Assembly: GCA_949840345.1 (NCBI GenBank)
Contig: CATKWX010000016.1
Span: 1-40,374, forward strand
Reading direction: 5' to 3'
DNA from: an uncultured Eubacteriales bacterium
GTDB lineage: Bacteria; Bacillota; Clostridia; TANB77; CAG-508
Length of the DNA: 40,374 nucleotides
Positions 1-8,629 of the stretch are shown one piece after another. Made by a program: the position numbers and the translations under genes. Each line of letters opens with the position of its first letter. Within the stretch, counting starts at the first letter, position 1. The notes below the pieces were generated by a model. That model did not search any database, had not been told where the DNA came from, and saw only the letters and a program-made list of their open reading frames with translations.

Positions 1-3
1 GAA

Positions 4-1680
4 TTGAAAAAAATATATAAAAAAGATATAGCAAAAGTTTCATTAGGTAGAATACTTGTAAGTATAATGGTAGTAATATTTATGTCATTTATGATAGTAA
101 TGGTAGAATATGCTATACCAAGTAAAAATATGAAATTAGTAGTAGACTTAGGAATTATATACTTTGTTGTTGCCTTTTTTAGAATGCTTGCAACATATTT
201 TGAACATATTGAACAAGAGATTTCACTAAAAAGAATAGAAGCAGATTACAGAGAAAAAGTATTTCTAAAATTATTAAAATTAAAGGAAAAAGAAATAGAC
301 AAAGTAAGGGTTGGGGAAATTTTAGAAAATATAATAAATGATACAAAAGAAATTTCTAAATATTATACAATGGGAGTAACAAGAAGCTATTTTGGCGGTG
401 CTTTAAGATTACTTGGAACATTAGCAGTATTAATGTATTTGAATGTTCCTATAGTTATAATAACATTTTTAATTTACTTAATTGGATTTTTTATAACATA
501 TTTATTTAATAAAAAATCAATTAAATTTACAAAGATGAAAAGAGAAATAAATGCAAAAATACTTAATTGGTCAAATGAGCAAGTGCAAGGGTATCAAACT
601 ATTAAGTCTTTAGAAATTCAAAACGTAAGGTTATTAGAACTAAAACAGTTAATAAGTGAATATGAAAGGGCTGTAAATAAATTAGAAAAAAATATTAGAA
701 TATACACTTGTATTTATGACTTTTTAATTGGGTTAGTTGGAATAATAACAATTCTAATTGGTGCAATAAGTGTAGAAAAAGGTATACTTTCTTATGGAGC
801 AATGGTTATACTTTCAAGATACATAGACCAACCAGAAGTATACGCAAGATGGGTTGTAGAAGGCTTTCAAATAAGAAATGTTTCTAAAATATCTTACGAA
901 AAAGTAGTTAATATTTTAGAAAAAGAAGAAGAAAATATTGAACAAGGAAATGATTTAGACATAGTAAATAGCATAGAGTTTGACAATGTTAGCTTCTTAT
1001 ATAATGAAAGTAAAAATGTTTTAAATAATGTTTCGTTTATAGCTAAAAGAAACGAAAATATAGCACTAATAGGAAGAACTGGAAGTGGAAAAACAACTTT
1101 AGTTAACCTTATTTGTAGATTTTATGATTTACAAACTGGTCAAATTAAAATTAATGGAAAAGATTATAAAGAGTATAGTATAAAAAGTCTAAGAAATTCA
1201 ATAGGATACATTATGCAAAAGGTTGTAATTTTCAATGGTACAATATTAGAAAATATAAATTTTTCAAATAAAGATATTTCAAAAGAAGAAATAATTGAAA
1301 TATGTAAGAAACTAAATTTGCACGAAAAGATAATGTCTTTAAAAGACGGATATGAAACTCAAATTTCTAGTGATACAGATATTTTCTCAGCAGGAGAAAA
1401 ACAATTATTAAACTTTTCAAGAGTAATGGTACAAGACCCACAAATAATAATTTTAGATGAAGTAACAGCGTCACTTTCATATAAATCTGAAATGTTAGTA
1501 AGAAATGCCATAGAAGAAATTACAAAAGGAAAAATAAGCTTTATTATAGCACATAGATTATCTACCATAAAGAAATGCGATAAAATAATACTTATGAAGG
1601 ATGGAAGAATTATAGAAGAAGGAAATCATAATGAACTTATAAAAAAACAAGGAGAATATTACAATTTAATTAACGCATAA
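4..1680 (+). CDS. ABC exporter half-transporter (permease + ATPase), catalytic-Glu subunit
   Basis: This is a half-size ABC exporter of 558 residues: about six N-terminal membrane segments followed by one nucleotide-binding domain. Visible motifs are Walker A GRTGSGKT (357-364), a degenerate signature SAGEK (462-466, normally SGGQ), Walker B ending D485-E486 and switch histidine H517. A normal Glu and His combined with a damaged signature is the pattern of one subunit of an asymmetric heterodimer. The gene at 15903 has the same pattern, so the partner (intact signature, no catalytic Glu) probably lies just upstream of the window. The start is a TTG three bases in; a TGA overlaps it (positions 5-7), which would match the ATGA overlap of the complete pair at 15903. 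The substrate is unknown. Confidence 0.9.
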   Translation: MKKIYKKDIAKVSLGRILVSIMVVIFMSFMIVMVEYAIPSKNMKLVVDLGIIYFVVAFFRMLATYFEHIEQEISLKRIEADYREKVFLKLLKLKEKEIDKVRVGEILENIINDTKEISKYYTMGVTRSYFGGALRLLGTLAVLMYLNVPIVIITFLIYLIGFFITYLFNKKSIKFTKMKREINAKILNWSNEQVQGYQTIKSLEIQNVRLLELKQLISEYERAVNKLEKNIRIYTCIYDFLIGLVGIITILIGAISVEKGILSYGAMVILSRYIDQPEVYARWVVEGFQIRNVSKISYEKVVNILEKEEENIEQGNDLDIVNSIEFDNVSFLYNESKNVLNNVSFIAKRNENIALIGRTGSGKTTLVNLICRFYDLQTGQIKINGKDYKEYSIKSLRNSIGYIMQKVVIFNGTILENINFSNKDISKEEIIEICKKLNLHEKIMSLKDGYETQISSDTDIFSAGEKQLLNFSRVMVQDPQIIILDEVTASLSYKSEMLVRNAIEEITKGKISFIIAHRLSTIKKCDKIILMKDGRIIEEGNHNELIKKQGEYYNLINA

Positions 1681-1830
1681 TGTAGGGGCGGGTTGTTAGT
1701 GAATAATGAATAGTTAAGAGTAAATAGTACAAAAATCTTTGATTTTTGATGTAGGGAACGACGCCCTCGTCGTTCCGCAAATGAAAGATTTATTGCAAAA
1801 ATGTAGGGGCGAGCATTGCTCGTCCGAACT
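1681..1830. repeat. Cluster of short GC-rich palindromic repeats
   Basis: Three modules follow the ABC gene. A partial copy begins directly after the stop (1681). A copy at 1751-1777 has 9-base arms GGAACGACG and CGTCGTTCC around CCCT. A copy at 1803-1826 has arms GGGCGAGCA and TGCTCGTCC. Between them lies an AT-rich repeat (GTGAATAATGAATAG type, about 1698-1730) and a hairpin ATC/GAT around 1733-1750. All share the constant flank GTAGGG and end in CCG. Confidence 0.85.
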
Positions 1831-1879
1831 TCGAAGACATACCCCAATAAATCAAATATAAAAATATGGAGAAATAAAG

Positions 1880-2371
1880 ATGGTATTTAGTATTTTAGCA
1901 TTTGTAGCACTAATTTTAAGCATTTGTATAAAGGATAGAAAAAAATCATTAGGAGTACAATCACTTAATTGCCTATTTGAAGCAATATATGCATTTATAA
2001 TAAATGCGTTTACTGGAGCAGTTTTAGGCATAATCAATTTTATAAGAACGTTTATATTTATACAGAGTGAAAAAATAAGTAGAAAGCTATATATACTAAT
2101 ACTTATAATATTTGAAAGCATTATTATTGCAAATTGCATATACACTTGGAATGGAGCAATATCATTATTACCAACAATAGGTTCAGTAATTAGAACATAT
2201 TGCTTATGGCAGACTAATATGAAGCTAGTAAGAATATCTGGAATTACAACAGGAATTTCTTATGGACTATATTATTCATATTATCAAAGTTGGTTTATAG
2301 TAATGGGAGATATACTACTAATAATAGTAAGTACAATAAATATATATAAATATGATGTAAAAAAGAAATAA
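1880..2371 (+). CDS. YgjV-like inner membrane protein
   Basis: A 163-residue, very hydrophobic protein with about five or six predicted membrane segments and a basic C-terminus. The arrangement of paired short helices and the motif region around 'QSLNCLFEAIYAF' resemble the YgjV family of uncharacterised inner membrane proteins. No catalytic residues are evident. The ATG is supported by GGAG eight bases upstream. It stands between two repeat-containing or short intergenic regions, so operon membership is unclear. Family assignment is from memory of the pattern and is only moderately certain. Confidence 0.6.
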   Translation: MVFSILAFVALILSICIKDRKKSLGVQSLNCLFEAIYAFIINAFTGAVLGIINFIRTFIFIQSEKISRKLYILILIIFESIIIANCIYTWNGAISLLPTIGSVIRTYCLWQTNMKLVRISGITTGISYGLYYSYYQSWFIVMGDILLIIVSTINIYKYDVKKK

Positions 2372-2448
2372 ATTGCAAATATTCCATTTTTAAAATTTAT
2401 ATGATAAAATGTCGAAGAATAGATAAATAAAATCAAGGAGAGTATATT

Positions 2449-2877
2449 ATGATACAAGGAAAAGACTACATAGGAGTAGGTTGCGGAGCATTTATCGTAA
2501 ATGAAAATAATGAGTTGTTATTACAGTTAAGAGCAAAAGCACCAGAAAGAGAGTTTTGGAGCATTCCCGGTGGAAAAGTAGAAATGTTTGAGAAAATGGA
2601 GGATGCAGTAAAAAGAGAAGTGCTTGAAGAAACAGGAGTAGAGGTTGAGATAATAGATTTATTAGGAATATGTAATCACATAGTGGAAAGCGAAAAAACA
2701 CATTGGATGTCTCCAAGTTTTTTATGTAAAATAAAAAATGGAGGAATTCCAAAAATAATGGAGCCAACCAAACATCTAGATATGAAGTGGTTTCCGTTAG
2801 ATAATTTACCAGAAAATATAACAATTACAACGAAAGTAGCGGTAAACAACTACAATAAAATGAAGTTTGAAAAATAA
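2449..2877 (+). CDS. Nudix hydrolase
   Basis: A 142-residue cytosolic Nudix hydrolase, likely cleaving a nucleoside diphosphate linked to another group. The Nudix box starts at G42 and reads G-x5-E-x7-REVLEETG, with the REVLEE glutamates that bind metal, ending near residue 64. The length is typical of a single-domain Nudix enzyme of the dNTP or ADP-ribose pyrophosphatase kind; substrate cannot be told from sequence. AAGGAG lies 8-13 bases before the ATG. Its last codons (KFEK and stop) form part of the left outer arm of the long hairpin at 2863-2989. Confidence 0.9.
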   Translation: MIQGKDYIGVGCGAFIVNENNELLLQLRAKAPEREFWSIPGGKVEMFEKMEDAVKREVLEETGVEVEIIDLLGICNHIVESEKTHWMSPSFLCKIKNGGIPKIMEPTKHLDMKWFPLDNLPENITITTKVAVNNYNKMKFEK

Positions 2878-2989
2878 TCAGCATATTACGTCGTTATTTT
2901 AAATGAAGAAATCCTTTGGCGTACATTAGTACGCCTCCGGTATTTCTCATTTAAAATGCCTAGTACTATACTAATTATTTTTCAAACTT
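2863..2989. repeat. Long nested hairpin element, copy A
   Basis: A 127-base imperfect palindrome between the Nudix gene and the DUF84 gene. Three stem tiers can be paired: outer AAGTTTGAAAAATAAT with ATTATTTTTCAAACTT, middle TTTTAAATGA-GAAAT with ATTTCTCATTTAAAA, and apical GGCGTAC with GTACGCC around ATTA. The outer left arm includes the stop codon of the upstream gene. The segments CAGCATATT and CCGGTATTTCT are shared with other copies. Confidence 0.85.
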
Positions 2990-3021
2990 GGTTTGCGTTT
3001 TGGAAAGGAGTCTTAATAATA

Positions 3022-3552
3022 ATGAAAGTTTTAATAGCAACGAAAAATGCAGGAAAAATAGAAGGAGCAAAGAAAGCATTATTGCACTATTTTGAAGGCA
3101 TTGAAATAGAGGGAATACCACTAGAATCAAATGTACCAGAACAACCAGTAAATAATGAAATATATAGTGGTGCAAAAAATAGGGTAAAAAATTTAAAAAA
3201 GTATGCTAACGATAACAATATTAAAGCAGATTTATATTTAGCAATAGAAAGTGGAATAAACAATTTGCTTGGCAGATGGATGATTACAAACATTGCTGTA
3301 ATTGAAGACAATGATACTTTCGAAAGCTATGGAACAAGCCCATCTTTTCCCGTACCTGAAAATTTGGTAGAAGATGTAATAAATACAGACTTAAGCGAGG
3401 TAATGAACAAAGTATTTGAAAAAGATGAAGAAAGACACAACAAAGGTGGAGGAATACAATTATTAACACATAATAAAATAACAAGAATAGATTTAACAGA
3501 AATGGCATTTATTATGGCTTTGACAAAATATATAAATGAAAATTGGAGGTAG
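3022..3552 (+). CDS. DUF84 / YjjX-type inosine/xanthosine triphosphatase
   Basis: A 176-residue protein of the DUF84 (NTPase_1, YjjX) family, house-cleaning enzymes that hydrolyse ITP and XTP. Supporting segments in order: N-terminal 'ATKNAGKIEGA', 'GAKNRVKNL', 'LAIESGI', 'GTSPSFPVPE' and 'KGGGIQLLT..KITR', all characteristic positions of the family. The reading frame is open upstream to 2956, but that stretch is part of the hairpin repeat. GGAAAGGAG at 3001-3009 points to the ATG at 3022. It sits in a short series of nucleotide-processing and transport genes and its end overlaps the ribosome binding site of the next gene. Confidence 0.85.
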   Translation: MKVLIATKNAGKIEGAKKALLHYFEGIEIEGIPLESNVPEQPVNNEIYSGAKNRVKNLKKYANDNNIKADLYLAIESGINNLLGRWMITNIAVIEDNDTFESYGTSPSFPVPENLVEDVINTDLSEVMNKVFEKDEERHNKGGGIQLLTHNKITRIDLTEMAFIMALTKYINENWR

Positions 3553-3554
3553 AT

Positions 3555-4412
3555 ATGGGAATTCTCAATAATTGGTTGATATATATAATTTTATATTTAA
3601 TTTTAGCCACAGCATTTACTCAATTTTATAGAATAACAACAAAAACAATGAAAAGTGCAGGGGCTTTAACCGTATTATTACAAATGATGGCGGGAATATT
3701 TGCATTGATTTTGTGTCCATTTTTTGAAGTTAAGTTGCCAACAGATGCAAGGGTATATGGTTTACTAGCAATATCAATTTGTTTTTATTGTATATCTGAT
3801 AGATTAAATACTACTGTTAGAAGTGGGGTAGAAGCTTCAACATTTAGTATACTTAAGCAATTATCTACAACTTTTATGATATTTGCAGGAATAATATTTT
3901 TTAAGGAAGAATTTATATTAACTAAATTTATCGGTGCAATGTTAATCATATTTAGTAATATATTTATATTCCATAAAAAAGGAAAATTTGAATTTAATAA
4001 ATATGTATTATTAGGAATATTATCCAACCTTGCATATACGGTTGCTTTATTTTTAGATGTAAATATATCAGATAGTTTTAATTTGCCGTTTTATGTAGCG
4101 CTTACATTAATTTTACCGGCATTGCTAATAACAATATTTGAGAGAATTAAACCAAAAGAAATAAAGAATGAATTAGTAAATGGAAATAAAAAAGCTATAC
4201 TTATGGTTGTATTAACTTGGGGAACTATGATAGTTATGCAATTAAGAGCATATCAATTGGGAAATGTAACAGTAATTGCACCGTTATGTGCATTAACAGC
4301 AATGTCAAATGTAATTGTGGGATATTTATTCTTAAAAGAAAGAGATAACTTATTAAAAAAGATAATAGCAGCAATTTTAATTATTATAAGTATTATTTTA
4401 ATAAAAGTTTAG
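3555..4412 (+). CDS. EamA / drug-metabolite transporter family permease
   Basis: About 285 residues with ten hydrophobic segments in two five-helix halves, as in EamA (DMT superfamily) exporters. Each half ends in the usual pattern of 'FFKEE...' or 'FLKERD...' followed by the last helix. The frame is open from 3543, but GGAGG at 3545-3549 is five bases before the ATG at 3555, so that start is preferred. The start lies immediately after the DUF84 stop, implying translational coupling. Substrate is unknown. Confidence 0.85.
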   Translation: MGILNNWLIYIILYLILATAFTQFYRITTKTMKSAGALTVLLQMMAGIFALILCPFFEVKLPTDARVYGLLAISICFYCISDRLNTTVRSGVEASTFSILKQLSTTFMIFAGIIFFKEEFILTKFIGAMLIIFSNIFIFHKKGKFEFNKYVLLGILSNLAYTVALFLDVNISDSFNLPFYVALTLILPALLITIFERIKPKEIKNELVNGNKKAILMVVLTWGTMIVMQLRAYQLGNVTVIAPLCALTAMSNVIVGYLFLKERDNLLKKIIAAILIIISIILIKV

Positions 4413-4434
4413 TTTAATAAAGGAAATAGAACAA

Positions 4435-5646
4435 ATGAAGAAATTAAAAATTGAAAATAGGATACTAGTAATGTTAGCTTTTTTTAGTGTATCTGTTGGG
4501 CTGTGGGGGAATTTTAGGCAGTTATGGCTACAGGATAATGGCTTTGCAGTAACGCAAATAAGTAATATAATAAGCATTGGAACACTTATAAGTATAATAG
4601 GAATAGTTTTAATAGGCAAATTTGTTAGCTTAAATAAATTAAAAAAATGCATAACATATGTTATTATTGTTAAATTTCTAAACCTAATAGTGTTATACTT
4701 TATAAATGGCACAGATTTAAAGCAACTAATAACAGTATCAATACTAATAGATATTGTTATGGAATACATAATAATAACAAGTATATATCCATTAATTACA
4801 ACAATAATAAAAAGCAATAAAATATACAGTAAAAGAAAATTAACAGAGTATTTATTTAGAGATTTGGGAATTTTAGTTGGTGGACTTTTTATAGGAAAAA
4901 ATATTGCTGGAATAGTTGTAGATTATAATATATGTTTAATAATATCTAACATCTTTTTATTAATATCAATTTTGACGATTTTTAGTGTTAAAGTAAATGA
5001 AGCAATACAAACTAAAAAAAGTAAAGTAAATATTGCTAAATATATAATAAAGAATAAAATATTAGTTGTATATTTAATATTTGGAATTATAGCAAATATG
5101 GCAATGCAAACTGCATTGGGGTTAAAAATGTTAACTTTAACAAATTATTTCGAATTTTCAGCTAGTATGGCTACAAATTATTTATTAATAGTAGGTCTAG
5201 TTGCAGATGTAATAGGAATATTAGCATTAAAATTTTTTACTCCAAAAAATGAGTATATAACAATAACAATTAAATTTGGAATAAGATTTATTGGCTACAT
5301 AGTAGCTTTTCTATCTAATAATATAGTAGTAATGCTAATTGCAATAACTTGGTCTATATTAATTTCAACTGCTTATGAAAATGTTTGTGATGCACCATAT
5401 GTAAATTATGTAGAAAATGAGTACCAATTATCTTTTACCAATATAAGATATGTAGCAAAATTTTTAGGGGAAGCACTTGGCGTATTCTTTTGTGGTGTAA
5501 TGTATGAAATAGGTTTAAGGTATATGCTTGGCTTATCTGCATTTTTTATGATTTTCCAAATAGGACTATCCTATAAATTAATTAGTATGAGACAAAAGAA
5601 AGTTAAATCTAAAAAGATAATAGAACAATACATTGAAATGGAGTAA
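4435..5646 (+). CDS. Major facilitator superfamily transporter
   Basis: A 403-residue integral membrane protein with about twelve hydrophobic segments and a central hydrophilic loop near residues 190-205, the layout of MFS carriers. It starts 22 bases after the EamA gene with AAAGGA upstream of the ATG, so the two are probably co-transcribed. The end overlaps the ribosome binding site of the following Nudix gene. No specific substrate motif was recognised. Confidence 0.8.
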   Translation: MKKLKIENRILVMLAFFSVSVGLWGNFRQLWLQDNGFAVTQISNIISIGTLISIIGIVLIGKFVSLNKLKKCITYVIIVKFLNLIVLYFINGTDLKQLITVSILIDIVMEYIIITSIYPLITTIIKSNKIYSKRKLTEYLFRDLGILVGGLFIGKNIAGIVVDYNICLIISNIFLLISILTIFSVKVNEAIQTKKSKVNIAKYIIKNKILVVYLIFGIIANMAMQTALGLKMLTLTNYFEFSASMATNYLLIVGLVADVIGILALKFFTPKNEYITITIKFGIRFIGYIVAFLSNNIVVMLIAITWSILISTAYENVCDAPYVNYVENEYQLSFTNIRYVAKFLGEALGVFFCGVMYEIGLRYMLGLSAFFMIFQIGLSYKLISMRQKKVKSKKIIEQYIEME

Positions 5647-5650
5647 TAAA

Positions 5651-6211
5651 ATGAATTTTAAAGAGAGTATAGAAAATTATAAACCATATAATGATCAAGA
5701 AGAAAAGGATAAGGAAATAATGCTAAAATACATAAACACATTTGATGATGTGTTAACCAGAAGCAATGAATTTGCTCACTTTACAGCCTCCGCATTTGCT
5801 ATAAACAAAGATAGAACTAAGGTACTAATGATATATCATAACATTTACAAATCTTGGTCTTGGACGGGTGGACATGCAGATGGAGAAACTGATTTACTAG
5901 GAACAGCAATTAGAGAAGTAAAGGAAGAAACAGGCGTAGAAAATGTTAAGCCTATTATTGACGGTATTTTTTCGCTAGAGGCTTTAACTGTAGATGGACA
6001 CATAAAGAGAAATAAGTATGTGGCTTCGCACATACATTTAAATTTAACTTATCTTTTAGAAGCAGATGAGCATGAAGTATTAAAAATGAAGGAAGACGAA
6101 AATAGCGGAGTTAAGTGGGTTAACATAGAGGATATGACAAAGGTCTCAACAGAAAAATGGATAGCTGAGAACATATATACAAAATTAGTGAAGAAATTAA
6201 AAGAATTGTAG
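5651..6211 (+). CDS. Nudix hydrolase
   Basis: A 186-residue Nudix enzyme. The Nudix box GGHADGETDLLGTAIREVKEETG contains the canonical REVKEE core in the middle of the protein. An N-terminal extension of about 40 residues is hydrophilic and helical. The frame is open from 5633, but GGAG (5640-5643) favours the ATG at 5651. The stop codon TAG (6209-6211) is supplied by the GTAGGGG edge of a palindromic repeat, so the C-terminus may have been set by repeat insertion. Substrate unknown. Confidence 0.88.
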   Translation: MNFKESIENYKPYNDQEEKDKEIMLKYINTFDDVLTRSNEFAHFTASAFAINKDRTKVLMIYHNIYKSWSWTGGHADGETDLLGTAIREVKEETGVENVKPIIDGIFSLEALTVDGHIKRNKYVASHIHLNLTYLLEADEHEVLKMKEDENSGVKWVNIEDMTKVSTEKWIAENIYTKLVKKLKEL

Positions 6212-6260
6212 GGGCAGGGTTAAAGTCTGCCCGTACTTCGTAGGCGGGTTCCGTACCATG
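6206..6260. repeat. Short GC-rich palindromic repeat
   Basis: A GTAGGGG module with arms GGGCAG and CTGCCC, followed by a TACTTCGTAGG tail and a second dyad GGTTCC/GGAATCC around a CCATGG centre. It overlaps the stop codon of the preceding Nudix gene. Confidence 0.75.
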
Positions 6261-6314
6261 GAATCCTTACAGTATGCAATATATAAAGCAAAAAGCCGAA
6301 TTTTCCTATTACAC

Positions 6315-6346
6315 AAAAAAAGGACAAATTTTATTTTGTCCTTTTT
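6315..6346. terminator. Intrinsic terminator between convergent genes
   Basis: An 11-base stem AAAAGGACAAA with TTTTGTCCTTTT around a short AT loop, A-rich on the left and T-rich on the right. It can terminate both the plus-strand Nudix gene and the minus-strand gene ending at 6389. Confidence 0.85.
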
Positions 6347-6388
6347 ATCGTATGTACAGTTAGAAAGTAAGAAAATGAAAGTTAAATT

Positions 6389-7099
6389 TTATTTTACATC
6401 TTCTTGGCGAGTAGCATTTTTTTCTTCGTAGTTTTTTAATGCTTCTGCTTGAGTTTTATCCGGTAAAAATCCAAACTTTTCTAATTTTTCTAATACTTCG
6501 AATTCTCTTTTTATAGCACTTGGAGCACAATATAAATATTCGTATAATTTTATAGGTTCATTTCCTCCTTTTGTATACCAAGGTTCATATCCTCCGTTTA
6601 CTGCCTTTTTAAAAAAAGGTCTATGATTTATTATATAAACACAGTCTAGAGAAAATTTCATAGTAATTTCATTTCCAGATAAACCATCAATATGACTCAT
6701 TATGTTTCTTTCAACATGTTCACCCTTATTTATTCTCTTGTTTATTACATCTATTATATTTAAATCATTTATAGTAGCAACATAATGTTCTGATAAATCA
6801 CTTATAGTAGTAGCATCATCTATAGTAGCATCATAGTGTTCTGATAAATCACTATATTGTTGAGAGGTCTTTATTTCTGTCTCCAATTCTTGGAAAACTT
6901 TTTGTATTTCAGACTTTTCTTCAGTTGTCAGATCCAAATCTGTTTCTGTTAATATTCTATTTTTCCAATAATCACATACTTTTTTTGCTATTAAGGCTCT
7001 TTTGGCAAGGTGTTCTTTTTCGCGTTCTTCATTTTCTCTTTTAAGTTGTTCGTCTGATTTTACTGTATTATATTGTTTCATAAAACTATTATTCGCCAT
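6389..7099 (-). CDS. Hypothetical charged helical protein with an internal duplication
   Basis: A protein of about 236 residues that I do not recognise. It is highly charged and helical in its first 90 residues (runs of E, K and R). In the middle it has a direct repeat: SDLSEHYDATIDDATTI followed by SDLSEHYVATINDLNII, about 16 residues per unit, also visible in the DNA. The C-terminal third is less repetitive (KLYEYLYCAPSAIKREFEVL) and may be a small globular domain. The open frame extends to 7162, but GGTGG lies seven bases before the ATG at 7099 and the mapped -10/-35 elements lie within the longer version, so the shorter start is chosen. No signal peptide or membrane segment. Confidence 0.7.
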   Translation of the reverse strand: MANNSFMKQYNTVKSDEQLKRENEEREKEHLAKRALIAKKVCDYWKNRILTETDLDLTTEEKSEIQKVFQELETEIKTSQQYSDLSEHYDATIDDATTISDLSEHYVATINDLNIIDVINKRINKGEHVERNIMSHIDGLSGNEITMKFSLDCVYIINHRPFFKKAVNGGYEPWYTKGGNEPIKLYEYLYCAPSAIKREFEVLEKLEKFGFLPDKTQAEALKNYEEKNATRQEDVK

Positions 7100-7133
7100 A
7101 TGTTCCACCATCCTTTTTATTCCTAATAGATAC

Positions 7134-7162
7134 ATTATACTATATTTATTAAAAATTTGCAA
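7134..7162 (-). promoter_or_regulatory. Promoter of the minus-strand gene ending at 6389
   Basis: On the minus strand TTGCAA (7157-7162), 17 bases, then TATAAT (7134-7139). Predicted transcription starts about 25 bases upstream of the ATG at 7099. Confidence 0.75.
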
Positions 7163-7166
7163 ATTT

Positions 7167-7189
7167 TAAGGTTGCAATTTGCGACCTTA
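7167..7189. promoter_or_regulatory. Operator-like dyad between divergent promoters
   Basis: Arms TAAGGTTGCAA and TTGCGACCTTA (11 bases each, one G-T wobble) around a single T. It lies just upstream of the -35 box of the minus-strand promoter and 27 bases before the plus-strand -35 box, a position suited to a shared regulator. No regulator gene is adjacent. Confidence 0.5.
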
Positions 7190-7215
7190 AACAAGAATTA
7201 TAAATATAATCGATA

Positions 7216-7244
7216 TTGCACAAAAAAGAATAATGGTATATAAT
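7216..7244 (+). promoter_or_regulatory. Promoter of the MFS gene at 7273
   Basis: TTGCAC (7216-7221), 17 bases, TATAAT (7239-7244). The -10 box overlaps an in-frame ATG at 7243, which rules that ATG out as the start. Confidence 0.75.
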
Positions 7245-7272
7245 GACAAAAAAACACGAAAGAGGAGAAATA

Positions 7273-8568
7273 ATGAAAGAAAAGCAGCTTGCTAAAATGA
7301 GAAAAAATAATATGAAACTATACCCAATGTACAGAATAGTAGGGGCAGACTGGATATTTTATTACGGAATAGAAATATTATTTTTAACACAAGTAAAAAA
7401 TATATCACCTGCAAATATCATACTATCTGGTTCGGTTTATTCGTTTTGCTATATAATTTTTCAGTTATTTAGTATGATTTTAGTAGAAAAAATTGGGAAA
7501 AAGAAATGCATTGTTTTAGGTCAAAGTTCAAAGTTTTTGGCAATGCTTATTATTTTTTATTGTCCTAATTTTCTATGGCTACTAGTATCTAGTGCAATTA
7601 AATCTATAGGAGATAGTTTCAAAGCAATTGCTGAATCGAGCTTGTTAAATGCTTCAATACCAAATACAAAGAAAAAAGGAGATATCTTTTCAAAAATTGA
7701 TGGAAGGGGATATTCAAAGTATTGCTATGTAGGAGCAACATCCCTTTTAATATCAGGCTTCTTATATTCTATAAATCCATATATTCCTATTGTATTATGT
7801 TTAATAGCAAATTTCCTTGCGATAGCAATTTCAGCTAATTTTGTAGATATTGAAAAGATAACAGATAATACAGAAAATAAAAGAACAATAAAAGAAGAAA
7901 CAATTGGTATAGTAAAAGACTTGAAAGAAAGCTTTAAATTTATGCTTACATCTAAACGTTTAAAGGCACTGCTTTTAATGATAGGAGTTATATGGGGAAT
8001 AATAGCAGTATATGCTAAATATCAAGAAACATTATTAAAAGAGTTAAACATACCTTCATATTATATTGGATTTATGTTAGCAGGCTTCCAAATGCTAGTA
8101 GGAGTATTTGCAACTAAATCTAATAAATTTAATAAAAAATACAAAAATCATACTCTAATATATATTGGCTTAATGCTTACTCTAGGAAGCATTGCATTAG
8201 GGATTGCAACAATTTTAAATATTCCATTTGAGGTACAACTAATGATAATAACTTTTGTGTTTATATTAAGAGCTTATGCAAAGGGATTATTTCAAGTACT
8301 AAAGAATAGATATACAAATAATTTTGCAGATAATAAAATATTACCTAAAATATATTCAGCAAGAGGAATAACTTCAAATTTAGGGAAAGGAATATTAGGT
8401 TTAATTGCATCTGCTATATTAAATATAACAACATTACCATATGCAATGATTATTATGGGAATAATATGTCTCGGAATGGTTGGTGTACTTGCAATTTACA
8501 GCAAATCTAGATTAGGTTTAAAACCAGAAGAATATTCAAAAAAGGACATATCATATGCGGGAGATTAG
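7273..8568 (+). CDS. Major facilitator superfamily transporter
   Basis: A 431-residue MFS carrier with about twelve membrane segments. The start at 7273 has AGAGGAG six bases upstream; an earlier ATG at 7243 overlaps the promoter. Its N-terminal pattern (Y-P-M-Y...DWIFYYGIE.LFLTQVK..SP) matches that of the MFS protein at 10494 (F-P-L-F...DLLFYVAID.LFYTIVK..SP), so the two are paralogues. The last codons and TAG stop (8558-8576) are shared with a repeat module found at 28622 and 34250, so the C-terminus was probably set by repeat insertion. Substrate unknown. Confidence 0.82.
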   Translation: MKEKQLAKMRKNNMKLYPMYRIVGADWIFYYGIEILFLTQVKNISPANIILSGSVYSFCYIIFQLFSMILVEKIGKKKCIVLGQSSKFLAMLIIFYCPNFLWLLVSSAIKSIGDSFKAIAESSLLNASIPNTKKKGDIFSKIDGRGYSKYCYVGATSLLISGFLYSINPYIPIVLCLIANFLAIAISANFVDIEKITDNTENKRTIKEETIGIVKDLKESFKFMLTSKRLKALLLMIGVIWGIIAVYAKYQETLLKELNIPSYYIGFMLAGFQMLVGVFATKSNKFNKKYKNHTLIYIGLMLTLGSIALGIATILNIPFEVQLMIITFVFILRAYAKGLFQVLKNRYTNNFADNKILPKIYSARGITSNLGKGILGLIASAILNITTLPYAMIIMGIICLGMVGVLAIYSKSRLGLKPEEYSKKDISYAGD

Positions 8569-8620
8569 CTACGAAGTGAATACCGAGTGAATAGTGAATA
8601 ATGAATAGTGAATAATAAGG
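8558..8620. repeat. Repeat module with tandem AATAGTG units
   Basis: CGGGAGATTAGCTACGAAG (8558-8576) is nearly identical to modules at 28622 and 34250. It is followed by tandem copies of GTGAATAGTGAATAAT up to about 8618, the same AT-rich unit seen in other gaps. Confidence 0.75.
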
Positions 8621-8629
8621 AGTAGCATT

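Noticed and set aside
2956..3021. N-terminal extension of the DUF84 gene
   Set aside because: The extension is the right arm of hairpin copy A; the ribosome binding site supports ATG 3022.
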